Assembly: GCA_047602185.1 (NCBI GenBank)
Contig: JASGHY010000001.1
Location: 5,332,001-5,396,000, forward strand
Direction: 5' to 3'
Source of the DNA: PMP191F sp047602185
GTDB lineage: Bacteria; Bacteroidota; Bacteroidia; Chitinophagales; Chitinophagaceae
Length of the DNA: 64,000 bases
Of the stretch, positions 61,369-64,000 are shown piece by piece. The position numbers were made by a program, and so were the translations under genes. The number at the start of each line of letters is the position of its first letter. Positions within the stretch are counted from its first letter, which is position 1. Below the pieces are notes generated by a model, which worked only from the letters and a program-made list of their open reading frames with translations, was not told the origin of the DNA and did no database searches.

Positions 61369-61983
61369 TTATAATGCTTGCGTAACTTTTTTTGAAAGCC
61401 TTGTTGCCCTGTGTTTTTCTGTAAACAGCCATAGTTCAAATAAACGGGCAAACCCTGCGCCGGTAATATACCCTAATACGGCTCCGGCCAGTATGTCGAG
61501 CGGGTAATGCTTGCCAACATAGATTTGCGCGTAACAGATGAGTGCTGCCCAGAGCCACAACCAGTTCCACTTTTTGCCTTTAATGAGCCAGATAGTCCAG
61601 AACCAGAAAGTAGCCAACCCGAAATGATTGGCTGCATGCGAGGAGGGTAAACCATACTGTCCCGAGCAGCCAACAACATTACGCAGGTAGGGTTGCAGAT
61701 CCTCTTCACGGCAGGGCCTTAATCTTCCTAGCCAGGGTTTCAGCAGGCTGGCGCTTACCTGGTCGGTAATAGCAAATACTATTACGGTCAATACAATGAA
61801 TTGCCATGCATAAGGCTTTGCATAACGGATGATCCAGTAAAGCATAAATGCGTACAATGGGATCCAGGTAGTGGCTTCGCGAAGTAGTTTCATGGGGCCA
61901 TCCAGTGCAGGTATGGTCCACCAGTACTCAATGAGGGTAAAGAGCTTTTTATCCAGCTCGTCCAGTATTTCTAAGGGTGACAT
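61369..61983 (-). CDS. PAP2-family membrane phosphatase
   Basis: This 204-residue integral membrane phosphatase has the three PAP2 motifs in order: KPWLGRLRP, PSSHAANHFG and GKHYPLDILAGAVLG. It has five to six helices. The ATG at 61983 (MSPLEILDELDKKLF) is preferred to 62022. Members dephosphorylate undecaprenyl-pyrophosphate, lipid A or other lipid phosphates. It lies 25 bp upstream of the GT39 gene on the same strand, so the two form an operon concerned with cell-envelope lipids, for example lipid A modification. Confidence 0.92.
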   Translation of the reverse strand: MSPLEILDELDKKLFTLIEYWWTIPALDGPMKLLREATTWIPLYAFMLYWIIRYAKPYAWQFIVLTVIVFAITDQVSASLLKPWLGRLRPCREEDLQPYLRNVVGCSGQYGLPSSHAANHFGLATFWFWTIWLIKGKKWNWLWLWAALICYAQIYVGKHYPLDILAGAVLGYITGAGFARLFELWLFTEKHRATRLSKKVTQAL

Positions 61984-62158
61984 AATGGTTGATTTAGGTT
62001 GTTTTATCACAACAAAAATCAACGCAGAAAAGCCATAAGGGTGTTACGGAAATATCATGTTACTATTAACTGGCTATTAAAATATACAGGCTGTTCTTTC
62101 GCCTCTGCAAAGGATTGATCCTGACGGGTGGTGTATATAAAAAGGAATGCGAATATTA

Positions 62159-62482
62159 TCAGAAACCAAAAAAGCCGGTATCGGCCATACCAATATAAAG
62201 ACCCTCTTCCCTTTGCTCAACCGGGTAGGTTTTAAGGTAATAACCTTCTCCGCTGGTATTGCGGCCGTTCTGTAAGCTGAATTTGTAACGATGCAACGGA
62301 CAGGTAATATTCCCCACTGCATCTACATAGCCTTCAGACATCAATCCACTGGCATGCGGACATTTGTAGGAAAAGGCAAACCACTGTTCCTTGTATTGCG
62401 TGAGACAGATCTTTTTGCCGCCTGCTTCTACTACTGCAATATTGTTCTGGTTCAGCAGCAATTCACCGGCAGACAATGCCAC
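62159..62482 (-). CDS. Rieske [2Fe-2S] ferredoxin-like protein
   Basis: The about 107-residue electron carrier has a Rieske cluster site. CPHASGLMSEG and CPLHRYKFSLQNG contain the paired Cys-X-His motifs. The start is uncertain. A GTG at 62482 is given, but the frame is open to 62515, where codons reading SEQKKYKWHRVALSAG look like the normal family N-terminus, so a CTG at 62515 may be the true start. Such proteins serve as ferredoxins for oxygenases or nitrite reductases; no partner enzyme is adjacent. It follows hflX on the same strand. Confidence 0.88.
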   Translation of the reverse strand: MALSAGELLLNQNNIAVVEAGGKKICLTQYKEQWFAFSYKCPHASGLMSEGYVDAVGNITCPLHRYKFSLQNGRNTSGEGYYLKTYPVEQREEGLYIGMADTGFFGF

Positions 62483-62527
62483 ACGGTGCCATTTGTATTT
62501 TTTTTGTTCTGACAGGGGAGGTCTTGT

Positions 62528-63718
62528 TTAATAGAAGTAATCTGTTTTATAAGGATAGCGTATACGGTACAGGTCGCGTACTTTGTCCAGGATCACTTTT
62601 CGCAGTTCGTCGATATTTCTTCGTTCTGCTGCAGAAATAAATACACAGTTGCCTTGTAGTTCATTTTCCCAGCGTTCTTTCAATTCATGTAAGATCTCTG
62701 TACGCACTTCTTCTTCCAGCCAGGGATCGAAAGTGTTTTTTTCGTACAGGTCCATTTTATTGAAGATGGTAATAACCGGTTTGTCGTATGCATTCAGCTC
62801 CTGCAGTGTCTTATTCACAACGCCTATCTGGTCTTCATACTGTAGATGTGATGTATCTACTACGTGCATTAAAATATCGGCTTCGCGTACTTCGTCCAAT
62901 GTACTTTTGAAGCTTTCCACCAGGTGATGCGGCAGTTTGCGGATGAAACCTACTGTATCACTTAACAGGAAAGGGGTGTTTTCGTAAACAATTTTACGTG
63001 TGGTGGTTTCCAGTGTGGCGAACAGCTTATTTTCTGCAAATACATCGCTTTTGCTCAACAGGTTCATCAGGGTTGACTTGCCCACGTTGGTGTACCCTAC
63101 TAATGCTACACGGATAAATTCACCACGGTCTTTTCGCTGAATAAAAGCCTGTTTGTCGATCTCAGAAAGACGACGACGCAGTAAAGAGATCTTATCTTTT
63201 ACAATACGACGGTCTGTTTCGATTTCCGTTTCACCGGGACCTCTTGTACCAATACCTCCACCCAGGCGCTCAAGGTGTTTCCACATACCTTTCAGGCGGG
63301 GCAGCATATATTGGTATTGTGCCAGCTCTACCTGTGTTTTGGCCTGTGCCGTTTTAGCTCGGCGGGCAAAAATGTCGAGAATAAGGTCGGAGCGATCGAT
63401 GGTCTTTACCTCAATTGCTTTTTCAATATTTGAGATCTGTGAGCCGCTTAGCTCATCGTCAAAAATTACAATGTCAATATTCTTACCGCTTACGTAAGCT
63501 TTTATTTCTTCCAGCTTACCCTTACCTACAAATGTTTTGCTATCAGGGTGCGGCAGTTTCTGCATGAATCGCTTTACGGCGGTAGCTCCGGCTGTTTCTG
63601 ACAGGAATGCCAGTTCTTCCAGGTACTCTTTTACCTGCTCTTCTGTCTGGGTCTTGTGCACCAGCCCTACCAGTACAGCCCTCTCTTCTTTATGGGTACC
63701 TATTTTCTTTTCTATCAA
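62528..63718 (-). CDS. hflX: Ribosome-associated GTPase HflX
   Basis: The 396-residue GTPase has the HflX glycine-rich N-domain (HPDSKTFVGKGKLEEIKAYV) and the segment WKHLERLGGGIGTRGPGETEIETDRR. The G domain follows with G1 ALVGYTNVGKSTLMN, G2/3 in LLSDTVGFIRKLPHHLVESF and G4 FNKMDL. It splits stalled or stressed ribosomes into subunits, notably in heat stress. Length and motif order are normal. A terminator lies upstream (63777) and the Rieske gene follows 45 bp downstream. Confidence 0.96.
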   Translation of the reverse strand: MIEKKIGTHKEERAVLVGLVHKTQTEEQVKEYLEELAFLSETAGATAVKRFMQKLPHPDSKTFVGKGKLEEIKAYVSGKNIDIVIFDDELSGSQISNIEKAIEVKTIDRSDLILDIFARRAKTAQAKTQVELAQYQYMLPRLKGMWKHLERLGGGIGTRGPGETEIETDRRIVKDKISLLRRRLSEIDKQAFIQRKDRGEFIRVALVGYTNVGKSTLMNLLSKSDVFAENKLFATLETTTRKIVYENTPFLLSDTVGFIRKLPHHLVESFKSTLDEVREADILMHVVDTSHLQYEDQIGVVNKTLQELNAYDKPVITIFNKMDLYEKNTFDPWLEEEVRTEILHELKERWENELQGNCVFISAAERRNIDELRKVILDKVRDLYRIRYPYKTDYFY

Positions 63719-63776
63719 GTATCAATCTGTTTTATGGTGCAAAAGTAATCAGTGCGGGAGAATTTTACGGAGAAAT

Positions 63777-63811
63777 AAGGGAATACATCCTTCAAAAGGA
63801 TGTATTCCCTT
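63777..63811. terminator. Long palindrome upstream of hflX
   Basis: AAGGGAATACATCCTT and its complement form a perfect 16-bp stem around CAA. The shape is like the palindrome at 4907, though the bases differ. It terminates a gene right of hflX or insulates it. Confidence 0.75.
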
Positions 63812-63828
63812 AAAGGTGATCTAACAAA

Positions 63829-63856
63829 AAAGGCCACCGTTTCCGGTAGCCTTTGT
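63829..63856 (-). terminator. Terminator of the partial gene at the right edge
   Basis: AAAGGCTACCG and CGGTGGCCTTT (minus strand) pair with one mismatch around GAAA and are followed by a T-run. Confidence 0.8.
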
Positions 63857-63878
63857 ATATGGAATTAAGCAGTTTAAG

Positions 63879-64000
63879 TTACAATCCACTGATGCTGATA
63901 CCAATCTGGAAAGGATTGATAGTAGGACCTGCACCATCTTTTACAAGGTTGGTGATCTGGTAAGCACCATAGATGCCCAATACACCGTAGCTGATCCTTG
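63879..64000 (-). CDS. C-terminal end of a probable outer-membrane beta-barrel protein (partial)
   Basis: The last 40 codons on the minus strand read RISYGVLGIYGAYQIT, then VKDGAGPTINPFQIGISISGL and a TAA stop at 63879. Alternating hydrophobic residues and a C-terminal strand are typical of small Bacteroidota outer-membrane barrel proteins (PorT-like/outer membrane beta-barrel). The rest lies beyond the window. Assignment is tentative. A good terminator follows, and hflX is the next gene on the strand. Confidence 0.6.
   Translation of the reverse strand, partial: RISYGVLGIYGAYQITNLVKDGAGPTINPFQIGISISGL

Overview
Organism. Gene content points to a Bacteroidota member, most likely of the Chitinophagaceae: a SusC/SusD pair, a secreted amylase with a C-terminal type IX (Por) sorting domain, 800-residue FtsX-type permeases, AraC/DeoR/Crp-type regulators and starts that mostly lack Shine-Dalgarno sequences. 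Intergenic DNA carries the short word-like repeats (CTCTGCG, ACGTGAAA, TTATAAGTTATAGG types) I associate with this group. No species is assigned.

Layout. (1) 1-16 kb: an RNA-repair pair Hen1 (cut by the window edge) and Pnkp, two unknown genes separated by long palindromes, a decayed EF-Tu-domain-like gene, a lipoprotein carbonic anhydrase, a repeat-rich patch with a DUF3883 remnant and a MITE-like element, an FtsX permease, a secreted alpha-amylase and a second RNA-ligase type (RtcB). (2) 15.7-28.6 kb: housekeeping and accessory metabolism: LLM monooxygenase, esterase, a Crp/Fnr regulator with a perfect TGTGA-N6-TCACA palindrome next to a DJ-1/PfpI protein, globin, thioredoxin-like protein, serine hydrolase, AraC regulator with aldehyde dehydrogenase and DUF779, erythromycin-esterase-like protein, RhuM-Fic fusion, HopJ-like protein. 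(3) 28.7-46.3 kb: one catabolic locus: DeoR repressor divergent from SusC-SusD, two MFS transporters, a flavoprotein, three secreted phosphoesterase-type enzymes, a 2-hydroxyacid dehydrogenase, two FGGY kinases and a histidine phosphatase. It has no glycoside hydrolase; the set suggests uptake and use of a phosphodiester-linked polyol or acid sugar. (4) 46.4-47.3 kb: ArsR regulator with an AHSA1/SRPBCC protein.

(5) 47.6-59.5 kb: the most unusual region. An intact tRNA-Asn gene (59457-59530, minus strand) marks the right edge. To its left are four further copies, of increasing divergence, of the unit 'tRNA-Asn 3' end plus downstream terminator hairpin' (about 57763, 54825, 50516, 47637). Between successive copies lies one AT-rich cassette each: a retron (reverse transcriptase fused to a TOPRIM-like domain, with an 11-bp a1/a2-like inverted repeat bounding a 140-nt candidate msr-msd RNA); a three-gene DUF262 / AAA ATPase / unknown operon; a BcgI-like restriction-modification operon with its own HTH gene; and a GIY-YIG gene broken by an IS3-family element. 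No integrase is present in the array. I read it as a stacked, tRNA-anchored set of defence cassettes.

(6) 59.7-64 kb: core genes again: a GT39-type glycosyltransferase with a PAP2 phosphatase, a Rieske protein, HflX GTPase, and the end of an outer-membrane-type protein.
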